From assembly GCA_025677815.1 (NCBI GenBank), contig JAIXMP010000076.1, positions 1 through 45,663 on the forward strand: DNA of 45,663 nucleotides, read 5' to 3'. Below, piece after piece: positions 24,774 to 35,109 of the stretch. Every line of letters starts with the position of its first letter. Position 1 is the stretch's first letter. The position numbers and the translations under genes were made by a program. A model generated the notes under the pieces. The model saw nothing but the letters and a program-made list of their open reading frames with translations, had not been told where the DNA came from and searched no databases. The stretch is from Phascolomyces articulosus. Its lineage: Eukaryota > Mucoromycota > Mucoromycetes > Mucorales > Lichtheimiaceae.

Positions 24774-25199
24774 CTAGCTTTCAGCATCGTTAATATAACT
24801 AGGCCAGCTAACTATATGCCGAAGACTTACTATCAAGGAATTGTATGTGTATTCATATGGTAGAGAAGTAGAGAAATCAGTATTGCAACAGGCATGTTTG
24901 GTTGGATTTGGATGGAGAGGAAATTGTTCAGTGATACAGGAAGGAGGAAGTTCAGATGTATTGTTATAGAGGGTGTGGTAATTTAGACAAACTGCATAGT
25001 AGGTAAGTGAAGCTGTCAATGAATTAAAGTTTAATTGGCATTTGATGGTGTCAGGTGTGGTATTAAATTGATAGGTGTGACCAATGGCAGCAAGCAGTTG
25101 ATTAAAAAATTTTAGCAAGATGGTGGCAGCATTATTGGTAAGGAAAAAGGTATGGAAAAATAATATAAAAACTACCATAAATAAGTACAGAGATTCCAT
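24774..25199 (-). CDS. hypothetical small protein with N-terminal signal-like helix and cysteines, 141 residues
   Basis: Unrecognised. The ATG at 25199 opens MESLYLFMVVFILFFHTFFL, a strongly hydrophobic start consistent with a signal peptide or membrane anchor. The rest is polar with five cysteines (IKCQL, AVCLN, PPSCIT, HACCN) and possible N-glycosylation sites (NTT, NTS). 426 uninterrupted bases is long for chance in such AT-rich DNA, and the cysteine-bearing segments look protein-like. It lies between solo LTRs, so it could be a host gene caught among insertions or a retroelement-carried gene. An upstream exon-like stretch at 25283-25447 on the same strand might belong to it or to another gene. 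No function can be assigned. Confidence 0.35.
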   Translation of the reverse strand: MESLYLFMVVFILFFHTFFLTNNAATILLKFFNQLLAAIGHTYQFNTTPDTIKCQLNFNSLTASLTYYAVCLNYHTLYNNTSELPPSCITEQFPLHPNPTKHACCNTDFSTSLPYEYTYNSLIVSLRHIVSWPSYINDAES

Positions 25200-25282
25200 A
25201 GTGGGATTTTTACATTTCTTATTAGTCTTTTTTTTTCACTCTATATATTCTATTATTATTATGAAATTTAATAAACTCTTAC

Positions 25283-25447
25283 AATTAATTATGTCATCAA
25301 TATCTATGTCAACTGGTTCAACACTATCTTCTGCATTATTAAAAGTCTCATTTTGTTCAAACTCGACTTCCACTACTGGTATTATATTTTCTAGAAGGAA
25401 TAACTCATCTTCTAATTGATTTTCTGAAGGAATCTGCTCTATTGGAG
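25283..25447 (-). other. orphan exon-like segment
   Basis: Bounded by an acceptor (TTTTTAG) and a donor (GTAAGAG) on the minus strand, 165 bases open in one frame. Acidic translation: PIEQIPSENQLEDELFLLEN then VEVEFEQNETFNNAEDSVEP. Looks like a genuine exon, but its partners are not identifiable. The family-2 solo LTR inserted just upstream (25498-25926) may have separated it from its gene. Confidence 0.3.
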
Positions 25448-25497
25448 CTAAAAACAGTAGTTAGAAAGGGCTTCGCATTTTTTTTTTAGTTTTCTAT

Positions 25498-25926
25498 TAT
25501 GAAAAATATAAAAGGTATAATGAATAGAAAAGAAAAATGATATAGGAATATATTGAGACTGTTATATAGATTTATTTTAATAAAAGTAATGATGATCCAA
25601 CTATCTAATAAAATTGAGGTCCTTTTATACTTTTTGATAAAGTATTTATTTCTAATTATTTATCTACTGTTGGGTATATGTTTATATGAGTCTATAGAGA
25701 TGAGGATTGATATTTGTTATTGTTAATTTATGCCTTATGCTAAGAGGGCGTTTATTAATTTCTTATTTTCTTATTGTTGAACATTATACCTTATTTGGTA
25801 TACCATTCTAATCCACACCATTTCATAATAATGTCATTATTTTATTTTATTTGTTATTTATTCTTTACTTCCTCATTTAAATTTAGATACACCTATTTAG
25901 CATATTCTTTTTCTATGGACACAACA
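25498..25926 (-). mobile_element. solo LTR (family 2) of the Ty3-type element, 429 bases
   Basis: Aligns along its whole length with the 3' LTR at 41806-42234, with the same length (429) and orientation and scattered substitutions. It starts TATGAAAAATATAAAAGG (TGTG... in the other copy, so one G-to-A at position 2) and ends GGACACAACA. The perfect 5-base duplication TCTAT flanks it (25493-25497, 25927-25931). The minus strand is given because the related full element reads right to left. Confidence 0.8.
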
Positions 25927-25972
25927 TCTATTTTTTTTTCTTACTATACATTTTAGTTATAGATTGCACAGC

Positions 25973-26407
25973 TGTTGTATCCAACATACAATGGCTTCAC
26001 AATAAATAATAATTCTTCATTATTATTATTATTTTTACTGTCATTCACCCCAAATCTTACTTGTGCGGTGATTCTATTTGGATAATTACTTATGTTACAC
26101 ACAGTATTGCACCATCCTCTTCTACATATTGTTAATTATGCTGGATCATGCAATCCTTCTAATGATATCATTCATAGTCTACTTAAATATACTGTCCTCA
26201 TAACATGCAATCCAAATGATGCAATCTATATTCTAATATTATACCATAATGTGCAAGTTGTGATAGTCCATCCATGATGAGCACTTTCTTATAAATAGAG
26301 AGATTATTTTTTATCTTAATAAACTTCAGTTCATTATTTTCAGGTCTTGTTGACTTATCTCGTCTCCTTTTATTCTTTTTATTAATTGATTTCTCTCTGA
26401 TACAACA
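25973..26407 (-). mobile_element. solo LTR (family 1), inverted copy, 435 bases
   Basis: Reverse complement of the family-1 LTR at 38353-38790. TGTTGTATCC...GATACAACA termini and perfect 5-base duplication ACAGC on both sides (25968-25972 and 26408-26412). Forms an inverted pair with the interrupted copy at 23570-24569. Confidence 0.88.
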
Positions 26408-26468
26408 ACAGCTTTTATTGGATTGTTCACTATGGGTGTTTGAATTCTATTTTCACTGGCATTTCGCT

Positions 26469-26654
26469 TTATGAAAAAAGTAAGTATATGACTTCCAAGT
26501 ACAAATAATGGGAATTCTCTCTTACATCTCTTTGGTTTGATAAATGATTATAAATAGTAGCAGCCATTTGATAATGACTATATATAGGAAGCATCTCACA
26601 TTTGTCATAAGGACAAATCTTTCTATTCTTTTGTGGTGTTCTTACAGGGGGCAT
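26469..26654 (-). other. short ORF with Cys-x4-Cys, possible orphan exon
   Basis: From ATG 26654: MPPVRTPQKNRKICPYDKC, then a His/Tyr-containing stretch (LPIYSHYQMAATIYNHLS). It resembles the zinc-binding N-terminus of a transposon protein, but nothing in frame follows and no good donor is seen. Flanking 26408-27114 is otherwise empty. Confidence 0.22.
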
Positions 26655-27114
26655 ATTTAAAAATAGAGGATAGTTATATAAGTGAAAGAAGATCAAGATG
26701 AATATAAAAAGCAAGAGTATATGTGATATGCTTTACTTATTAATATTCCACAATAATATTTGTGGTACTCAACACTTTATAGTTTTTTTGGGTCATCAAA
26801 GCTTCGATCTAAACAAATGACAAAAAGTCTGTTAAATATATAGTCAAGTACAAGGTAAGGAATATATACTACTAATCGTTATATATTTTTCTATATATTT
26901 TCTAGGCTATATTCTTCATAATGATATCATTCTTTATATCATCATCACTGCCATCAAACGACAATACACCATGTTTTCATAGCACGAATTTCCACTTTTG
27001 ATGCATTAAAAACATATGTAAAAGGTAATATAGATAGTATATAAATACAGGCTTATTTTTTTTGAAGCTTTATCTCTTATTAATATCTTTTATTTACTTT
27101 TCCATCATCCAACA

Positions 27115-27870
27115 ATGCCACCAACCAATATTACCAATATGAAAATAAACTCATCTATCAAACATCGCCGACCTGACGATTGGGTAACCAAAGATTTAGA
27201 ATCAATAGACTCACCACCATCCTCCATATATGTTTAATAACATTCATCTATACATTGAGCTTTTTTACATGTTATATCTTATATTTTAATTATTATATAT
27301 ATTTAACTTAAAAATAATAGCTCCAACCCCCCTCTTATATTGGATAATCCTAAACATCTTGATGGTTACATAGAGTGGATGGATGAAGTTTTGAAGTAGA
27401 TGCACTATAAACTGTAAGTAGAACCACTATTATTATTATTAATTATTACTATTATTAACATGATAATAAAAAGCATCAAGCCATTATTAAAGAATGATCT
27501 GTACAAACCTTATATTTAGCAGAAGTTCGCTGCTGGCACATTTGATGATGATCCTTCTTTGGTCTATTACTTAGCAAGAAAGTAGTACATGTGATGGTCT
27601 ATATTAATAAATTGAGATAGCATGTCCTAAATTAAGTTGCTATATATTTTGCATTTTAGGAGAAAGGGTGTATACACCTATAGTCTGTTTGCCAAGCTCC
27701 AGGCCTTTAGGTGTGGTGGTTATAGCCAACCGACACTATCTTTTGAATGGTATAATGATAATGATGATATGGAGGAGGAGAAAAATGAGGAGGAGAAAAA
27801 GGAAGTGAAGATTCCTAAGCTGGTGGAGTATGCACTCCCTTATTTTACCCCAAATTTTTCTGGGTTTTAA
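27115..27870 (+). pseudogene. multi-exon relic gene, unknown function
   Basis: ATG at 27115 opens MPPTNITNMKINSSIKHRRP and runs to a TAA by 27240. Splice-bounded pieces follow: after an acceptor near 27320, NPPLILDNPKHLDGYIEWMD with a TAG; near 27480, IKPLLKNDLYKPYI, a TAG, then KFAAGTFDDDPSLVYYLARK; and from about 27660, RKGVYTYSLFAKLQAFRCGG, SQPTLSFEWYNDNDDMEEEK and an acidic tail ending PYFTPNFSGF at 27870. The pieces look coding and share exon-like borders, but at least two internal TAG codons indicate decay. No family recognised; a mobile-element accessory gene is likely from the context. Confidence 0.35.
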
Positions 27871-28382
27871 AGATTATAGAGGACAGTGGCTGAATTTTAT
27901 TGAGAGTGATTTCAGTAGTAAATTTTTGCTAAGACACTCCTTGGTCAAAAAAAAAAGAAAAACATAATTTCTCTTGCCATTTCAACATCATCCTGGTAAA
28001 ATGGCAGCAACAAATTAACTAATCATATATATATACGTTATTCATACTGTAGATTATGAAAAACAACTCAAAAAAATAGTTTTGCTACGTGATTTTAATA
28101 TAAAAAGAGGAAAACTGGTTTTAAAAGTTTAAAGGTAATAGTATTATAATATATTTTATAACAATCAACTTTGAAATAGAAAAACATATCAATAAAAGAA
28201 TCATTTTAAAAAGGTATTTATAAATGGGAGTATGAAGGAAAAAAGTGCTGTAAATATATAGAAAAAAGGATCAGGTTGAATAGAGCAAAGTATTGTTAAA
28301 TATATATTTATTTCTTTTTTTTTAAAAAAAAATATTATGACCCAACCTCTTTTCATTTTTATTCACCAACATCGCCATTACA

Positions 28383-28526
28383 GGTTTTTTCATAAGAAGT
28401 TGACTATAGCGTTTTTATAATCGCGAATGTGTTTTTTGAAATCGTGATGGTAGTTTTTTTTTTCATACAAAACGTTTTTAATTTTCATGCCAAACATTTT
28501 TAATCTCCACACTGAATGTTTTTTAT
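28383..28526 (+). repeat. degenerate ~22-base minisatellite, left half
   Basis: About six to seven diverged units, best GTTTTTAATTTTCATGCC plus AAAC, others GTTTTTTGAAATCGTGATGG and ATTTTTAATCTCCACACTG. The final unit is cut after GTTTTTTAT, exactly where the KDZ transposon begins. The same array resumes at 35110 in the same orientation. Confidence 0.7.
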
Positions 28527-28647
28527 CACCCCAGGCGCACGAATCATGCACCAAATTGGGCTCAGAAAGGCGCTTAGGATACCAATCTGCTAAGAATTCA
28601 CTGCTTAAAAATGCACTGTTGATGAAGTCTTAACTTTCATAGCCCGC
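28527..28647 (+). repeat. left terminal inverted repeat of the KDZ element (121 bases)
   Basis: Begins CACCCCAGGC. Positions 28548-28647 are identical to the reverse complement of 34989-35088. The outermost 21 bases match at only 12 positions. Confidence 0.92.
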
Positions 28648-28724
28648 TTAATGACTGGCGACACGCCGCAGGACCACAAAACAGTTACTTTTCCTACTTT
28701 TTTTTTTTTTTTAATTATTGCACT

Positions 28725-30185
28725 ATGGAATCTACTACTGCATCTACCGACCAACATCGTCCTATTACTCTAAAGCCCTTTAGAAAGTTAAGCCCTTGGA
28801 ATTTATTTATACATCTTGTGTTTAAGGGTACTGACGAAGAACGCAGAGGTTAGGACGAATATAATTTTGAATCTATATGATAATGAATGTGCTTATTAGT
28901 CTGTTTAGAATGGAGTGCTTTGATTCAGGTTTCGGATCCCATTTCAGGTGCGACTGATAAGGAGATTTCAACGGCATATAAGAAAGTTAAAGAAGATAAA
29001 GCATTGATGGAAAAATTGGATAAAAAGCTAGCAATCATCAACAATCCAGTAGCTCCTACATGCGAGGAAAAGAGGAAAGAAATTATAGAAAAATGGATGA
29101 AGGATATTGTTTCTCGGGTGGACATGATGACAAAATTGTTTGATTTTGATATTACATTGTTAATATCTCCTCAACGCGAAGAGGATTGGCAAGCTGAAGT
29201 AGCTCGAAGTACAACCAGTAAGTTATTTTATGGATTATATATGGATAAGTTGGATACTAACTAGATGAAGTATATAGAATCTTCGGATTATTCCATAAGA
29301 AAAATGGGTGGAATTGACGAGTTTGTGAAAGGATGTAAAGGTACGTATGGTTATTGAACACGCTGAAAACTATAAAGTTAGGTAAACATTGCTATATTAT
29401 TATATTCAACGTTATTGTAGAATTCTCGAAAGATTCTATCCTGAGAGATCCAGGTGTGTTTATGGTTTTTATATTCATATATTAGAAATAAATATTTGTG
29501 AATTAACTAGTAATTGGGCAATAAATTTTGTTTAAAATTATATCATATCATATTTTACATATCAGATATCGAGGAGAATGTGAATTCAATGGAGGAGGAG
29601 GGTGCGGATGAAGATAGGAATCAAGCATCTTTTGTGGGATACGTGAGGCCCTCACAAAAAAGAAGAGCTTCTGTATCAAATTACTTTAAGAAAGAAATGT
29701 GTGAGTATCATAATTATGTATATATGTGGTTAAATTGACGTGAGTTCATTGATTGCATGGTATCTTGTATTTTTTTAGTAGAAGCCGCCGGCCAGAAAAC
29801 CGACTGGACACGGTTTTCCTGGAAGAAATTTAAATGGACGATTGTTGGATGTAAAGGTGATGGAAGTGATATCGTAAGCTATGTTAATAAAACCGACGGT
29901 GTGGAGATTGTGGGCTTTGATTTTGGGGTCGACAATGCAATAGCTGTAAATCCACAGAAGCTTAGTAACGACATGTTTCAAAAGCTCGAAACAGCAGTTA
30001 ATGACAGCATTGATGTAGCTAATGAACATAAGAAAGTTAGAATTATTAAGATTGCCGACCATGGTTAGTTGAATTAAATTATTTAGACTATACATTATAG
30101 TTATTAATATGAATACTATATTTATACGTATATAGTACAAGACGAATCTGCGAGCCCAGTTACCAACAATAATAACGATGGGTGA
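28725..30185 (+). CDS. KDZ-element accessory protein, seven exons, 332 residues, unknown function
   Basis: Exons 28725-28848, 28909-29217, 29278-29340, 29421-29453, 29566-29700, 29779-30063 and 30136-30185 join without a stop (999 bases); every intron is GT-AG and interrupts a codon after its first base. N-terminal part: RKLSPWNLFIHLVF, then EWSALIQ and STAYKKVKEDKALMEKLDKK, which faintly recalls an HMG-box-like helix set, though I would not assign it. The middle is acidic with a basic patch (PSQKRRASVSNYFKKEM), a possible nuclear signal. The C-terminal block TDWTRFSWKKFKWTIVGC, VEIVGFDFGVDNAIAVNPQK and LETAVNDSIDVANEHKKVRI looks like a compact folded domain. It sits just inside the left TIR and upstream of the transposase in the same direction. 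Its intact frame, beside a broken transposase, is notable. Role in transposition is inferred from position only. Confidence 0.7.
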
Positions 30186-30518
30186 TGATTACGTTAATAA
30201 ATTAAAAATGTTTTTTTTTTCCAATTATAATTAAATCATTATAGAAATAAGTTATTGGTATATATCTAATATTGGGAATAAAGGGATGAAGTTATAAAGT
30301 ATAGTATTATTCAAACAATTTTGCATGAGGATACTTGCTTATTTCACTGAATAACAACGTGAAGCTACAATGACAATGATAATAGCAATACATTGTATTA
30401 GCAGAAATTATCAAAACTAAATTAATTTATACAGAAATACTTGAAGTTACTTTATCTTTTTTTACACTCTCTTTCTCTGTCTTCGGCATTTATTTATTTT
30501 TTATATACTACTTCTACT

Positions 30519-33500
30519 ATGGGTAAACAAGGACATACAATCGTTCGTAGACGGAAACAGCCAGAACGCCCTCCATCATCCATTGAATCTAATCAGCGTA
30601 ATCAACAGCCACAACAACAACAACAATAACAACAACAGGGGAATGGTATAGTAAGCGAGCATGAAGACAGTGAGCAACCTGACCAGCACGATACCAGGAA
30701 TTTAAAAAGACCAAGATTGGACAGAAATACTATTGGTATTATTGTATTAAGAAGACTTGCTGCATTTTAATAAACTATTATATTTATGAGTATTATTATA
30801 AATTATATAATAGAAGAAAGCACCATAGGCAATATTGGGCAAAATAGAAATATAATAAGTGATACTTATCAATCTCCAAATGGTAATGGCACTTGAATAA
30901 GTAAAATAATACATATCAAGAATAAGTATAATTATTAATGCACTGTGTGGTTACTATATCTTTAGCAATTCCTCACAATCGCATTGTTGCACCCAATGAT
31001 TCTTCTGAAGATGCAGAAGTTGTTCGTCCACATGGTTCTGTTATCCCTGATATCCGTGTCCAACACCCTCAGCAAAATTCTAAATCTTACGCAGAAAGAT
31101 CAAAGGAAACAGAAAAAAAATGGAATGAGTTGCTCGAGGATCTCCAAAAGCAATTTAAAAATTGCTATAATGATGGAGGACCTAAGTGTACAGATTTAGT
31201 AGAGCCGGTAACTGCTGCTTTAAAATTTTGTGAATGTCGTGAAAAAGAAGCATACAAAAGAGATATTATTTGCTTTTTTTACATGGGTAAGAGTGTATTA
31301 TTCGTTTTCACTATACCTATTATATATAATAACGTTATAAAAATTCATTTTACTGTTTAATATTACGTCGTTATTTACCGTTTTAAATATGACATATTAA
31401 AAACAGGAGTCAAAAAAATCAGCTTCACATGCTGTAAGTGTGAAGAGATTCCAGTTACACTTCTACGCCACTCTCTTATTACCTCCTCTCCCTTTGAACC
31501 AAAGATTGCATTTCATTTGCCACTTATTGAATGGTATTCATTGCTACGTGCCGAGGGCCAATTATCATGTCAAGCATTTTCTTTTGCTTTTACCACTTTA
31601 CATAAATCCAAGGTTCTTATTATCAAATCATTGTCAAATAATAATTCAATATCTTCTAATACTCATAAAAATACTTATCTCTATAATTGAATATGAATTA
31701 TCACAACAATAGATAATTAAATCTGATACTTTGAGGAAGGCCCTTGGAAATGTCTTCTTTGTTTATGAAAAAATAGTAGAGACAGTCGATCAACAGTTAC
31801 TACAATACGAATTGAATGAAATCCCCCAGGAAGAGAGATCGGCGTGCCCTGCGTGTCCAACAAAAAGAGATGCAGCAGAGGAAAACAAGGTAGAAGCTAG
31901 AAATACAATAACTTGGTTTTTCAATTATTTGTGCTATTATATTATAAAAGTAAGAAAATGCCCCTACTTATTATATATAACTGCTATTTATATATTAATA
32001 GGGGTCCTATATGTCAGTTGCCATTGATGGGAATCAGCAACTACGTCGGCTAAAAAGAAATGAGCAAGATAAAGAAAAAGCTTCTTGCTCATTGTATTTT
32101 AAAGCGGATGAATATCAAAACGCTTTTGGTGAAAACGTCATGGAAACACAAATGCCATCAAATAATGATGATGATATCGTATGCACAAGTAATTTCGATG
32201 TTGCAAATAAAAGCTTACAAGCTATCAATAAGCCTCGTTTCCATGAAACTGGTGTTGTCGGATGCATTTGTAAACACGATATTGCCTTGGAATTCACAAC
32301 TATGTATCAATCTGGAGAAGGGTATTTACAAAATATATACACAGTTTTACTTTTATAATATGTTGTATAAATATTATGTTAATTAGACTAAAACAAGTAT
32401 ATTATTTATTTATATACATGGGTACATGGGATACCGATACTAATAATGATTTCCTGCTACTTTATATTTACAAGATTTAAATATCCTCTGGCATTAGTCA
32501 AAGTCATGACCGAAAAATACAGCAATAAAATACATGTTTACTATGATATTGCTTGTAGATTCAAACACGCACTTTCTGTATGAATCAACTTTATATATTA
32601 ATTTGCTACTTTAAATATTAGTTGTTGCTCTTAATATAATATAATAGTTTCTTATGTGTTCCGAACTGCTTGCCGCTTTTTTTTCATATATATATATATA
32701 TAGGTATATTTTCCTGAACTAAAAAGATCTGGATCGAAGACGGCTATAGGAGTATTCCACTCAATTGGTCATTCTATGAGCTGCCAAGTACCTATTATAA
32801 TCATTTTTTAGTTAGCAAATTGCTTAATCATCATACGCTGTTGTTAGAAAGTTAAAAATTAAATCTTTTTTTATTTATTTAAAATTTAAAAGGTTTATAA
32901 CAATCCTCGATTTATCGAATATATGGGCCTTGTTGATGGTGAACAATGCGAAAGGGTACCTATATTGTTCATTATTATATAAAAATATATTGTTTCACTT
33001 TCAAATTAATAATACATACTAATTAAAATCCATAGGTATGGTCCTATCTAGGGAAATTTGTCAGTATTACCAGACAAATGTCTGCTGAAAGACGTATGCT
33101 GACTTTATCACATGCAATTACACATTATAACAAAAAACATTTGTTTAATATTCATAAGATATCAATTTTTTTTATTATAAATATGAATATATTTAAGATA
33201 ATGATATTATTTAACTTTCTACTTGTTTATATAATAATTATAATATAATGATCATTAGCTAACACAATATGGCGACGATGGTTGAAGGCTAAGAAAATGA
33301 TTGAAGATGCAAATAAAATGATTGGCGCATATGATCCATCTCTTCTTACAGATAATAGTAAAAAATTAAAGGAAAAATGGGAGGAATTCGTCAAAGAAGT
33401 AACCTTTGATCCCGGCAGTAATACAAATACAGCAATAAGCGAAGAGGCAAGAAAAATACAGTATGCAAACGAACTGCATAATTTTTATAAAAATCAAACT

Positions 33501-34702
33501 AGGTATGTATTCCTGGCCATAAATAATATTTAATAGTTAGTAATTCTATTAAAGATAATGCCATTTGATTTGGTTTGTGTATTACTTAAAAAAATGATCC
33601 GCATCTTGTTTATATTATAAAACCTTTAGCCAACAAAAAACGAACATAGTTGAAAGCTTGGAGCGAGCTCTTAAGGCTGATGGAATTATAGAAATGCGTT
33701 GGGGAGATGGTTCTGAAAATTACAAGAATTATTATCGAATGGGTCAAGAACGCTTACTTGAGAAAGAAAAAGCTCACCTTAAAGCTGTAATTGTTGGCAG
33801 AACGTTGCTACAGGACCAGTTATATCATACTACGAAACTTGGTACGCTAATATCACTTGCTCTTCATCACGTAATGGGAATATAAAAGGATAGATTTGTG
33901 AAATTAAATTATATATTATTATAGGCCATAAAGCTAGCAAGAAACTCAAATCATCAATTACCAATGTCAGAACTACTGCTATGCCCATTTTAAAGAGATA
34001 TAATGATATCTGTAAAAAACTTGAAAGATATGAAGATGTTCGCAGTTACAAAGATATTTGTAACTTGAAAAGTGATTTCTGGGACTTCGAAGTTGACACA
34101 GTTACATTTCGCGTGCTTCGAGAGCATATGAATAAAAAACGTGCTCAAGAAGAAATAGATATAATTAAGGTACTGTATATTTCATATTGTTTAGTATTAT
34201 ATACTTGGTATATAATAGGTATAGTCAATGTATAAACTAACCTTTGATTATTTAGATTGAAGAAGTCCGTGTAAAAAGATATGCGATGCGGCAGTGTCAG
34301 GCATTGGAAACAGCCGTAAAAAAATTCCATAGGCAAGAAGGAACGAAGGTTTTATTATACTACCGTTTATTAGATGCTGAAGACTTTTACTTGAGAGTAT
34401 ATGGTTATCATTATAACCGAGGTGAATCTTTTGTTATCCCTGGTGAGACACATTTATATGAAGCTTTTGATGGTGTCGATGATAATTTGGAAGGTGTAAA
34501 TAATTATAATGAAGGAACTGAAGATGAGGATAATATCAATAATGAAGATAGTGGAGCTGACGAAACCGAGAGCCAGGATGATGTTCAAGTAGATAGGGTT
34601 GCAGTGGACCGTTTATACGAAGAAATTGAGAATGAGGAGGAGAAGGATGATGAAGAAGAGAACGAAGAAAATGTTGATGTTAATACTGATATATGTTTTT
34701 AA
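30519..34702 (+). pseudogene. KDZ transposase, fourteen exons, ~941 codons, one internal stop
   Basis: Exons: 30519-30735, 30814-30882, 30966-31286, 31407-31612, 31713-31889, 32002-32321, 32475-32577, 32704-32787, 32893-32955, 33036-33158, 33264-33502, 33630-33841, 33925-34169, 34256-34702. Family marks: a cysteine-cluster segment (FTCCKCEEIPVTLLRHSL ... AFHLPLIEWYSLL), CPACP, and the RNase H-fold DDE residues: Asp in SVAIDGNQQLRR, Asp in VYYDIACRFKHAL and Glu in LVDGEQCERVWSYLGKF. Also typical are FHETGVVGCICKHDI, FKYPLALVKVM, FHSIGHSMSCQ/VYNNPRF and ITRQMSAERRMLTLSHAITH. The C-terminus is acidic. Breaks: TAA at 30627-30629 inside a Gln run, with no later ATG before the core; and the exon 10/11 junction lacks GT-AG in frame, AT...AC at 33159-33263 being the only frame-keeping solution that retains the conserved block. 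Everything else splices cleanly. Confidence 0.88.
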
Positions 34703-34988
34703 ATAGGGATCCCTATGCTCATGTATATACATTATTTATTATTCGTATGCCCTTTTATTTTTTTTCCTGTACTTGCACTTGCTTATGTTTATTTTAGTCT
34801 TTTTTATGCATTTTATACATTTTTTATATGTAGTTTGTCTTTTAATATGTATGTTTATATAACTATCCCTGCTTCATACCCTATATATTTTTCTAAATGT
34901 AATTGTTTTATTATATATTACAGTCATTAGTAGCATACATGGAAGTTTAGTTTAATAGTTGCAAATCAAAAAATTAACCACAGGTTGG

Positions 34989-35109
34989 GCGGGCTATGAA
35001 AGTTAAGACTTCATCAACAGTGCATTTTTAAGCAGTGAATTCTTAGCAGATTGGTATCCTAAGCGCCTTTCTGAGCCCAATTTGGTGCGTAACTCAGAAG
35101 CCTAAGGTG
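34989..35109 (-). repeat. right terminal inverted repeat of the KDZ element (121 bases)
   Basis: Ends GCCTAAGGTG, the imperfect complement of the left tip. Same length as the left repeat with no indels. Confidence 0.92.

Larger units (their letters stand above)
28527..35109 (+). mobile_element. KDZ-superfamily DNA transposon, 6583 bases, with long TIRs
   Basis: Bounded by 121-base terminal inverted repeats (28527-28647 and 34989-35109). It is flanked by the direct 8-mer TTTTTTAT on both sides (28519-28526, 35110-35117), matching the 8-base duplications known for Zisupton-type elements; the 8-mer is low complexity, so alone it is weak. Inside are a seven-exon accessory gene and a fourteen-exon KDZ transposase, both rightward. 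Excising the element and one 8-mer restores the regular period of the surrounding 22-base minisatellite, which supports these exact ends. The transposase carries a premature stop, so this copy is probably non-autonomous now. Confidence 0.88.

Noticed and set aside
30586..30640. Short intron removing the premature TAA in the KDZ transposase
   Set aside because: The only GT-AG pair gives a 41-base intron and shifts the downstream frame, so it does not rescue the gene.
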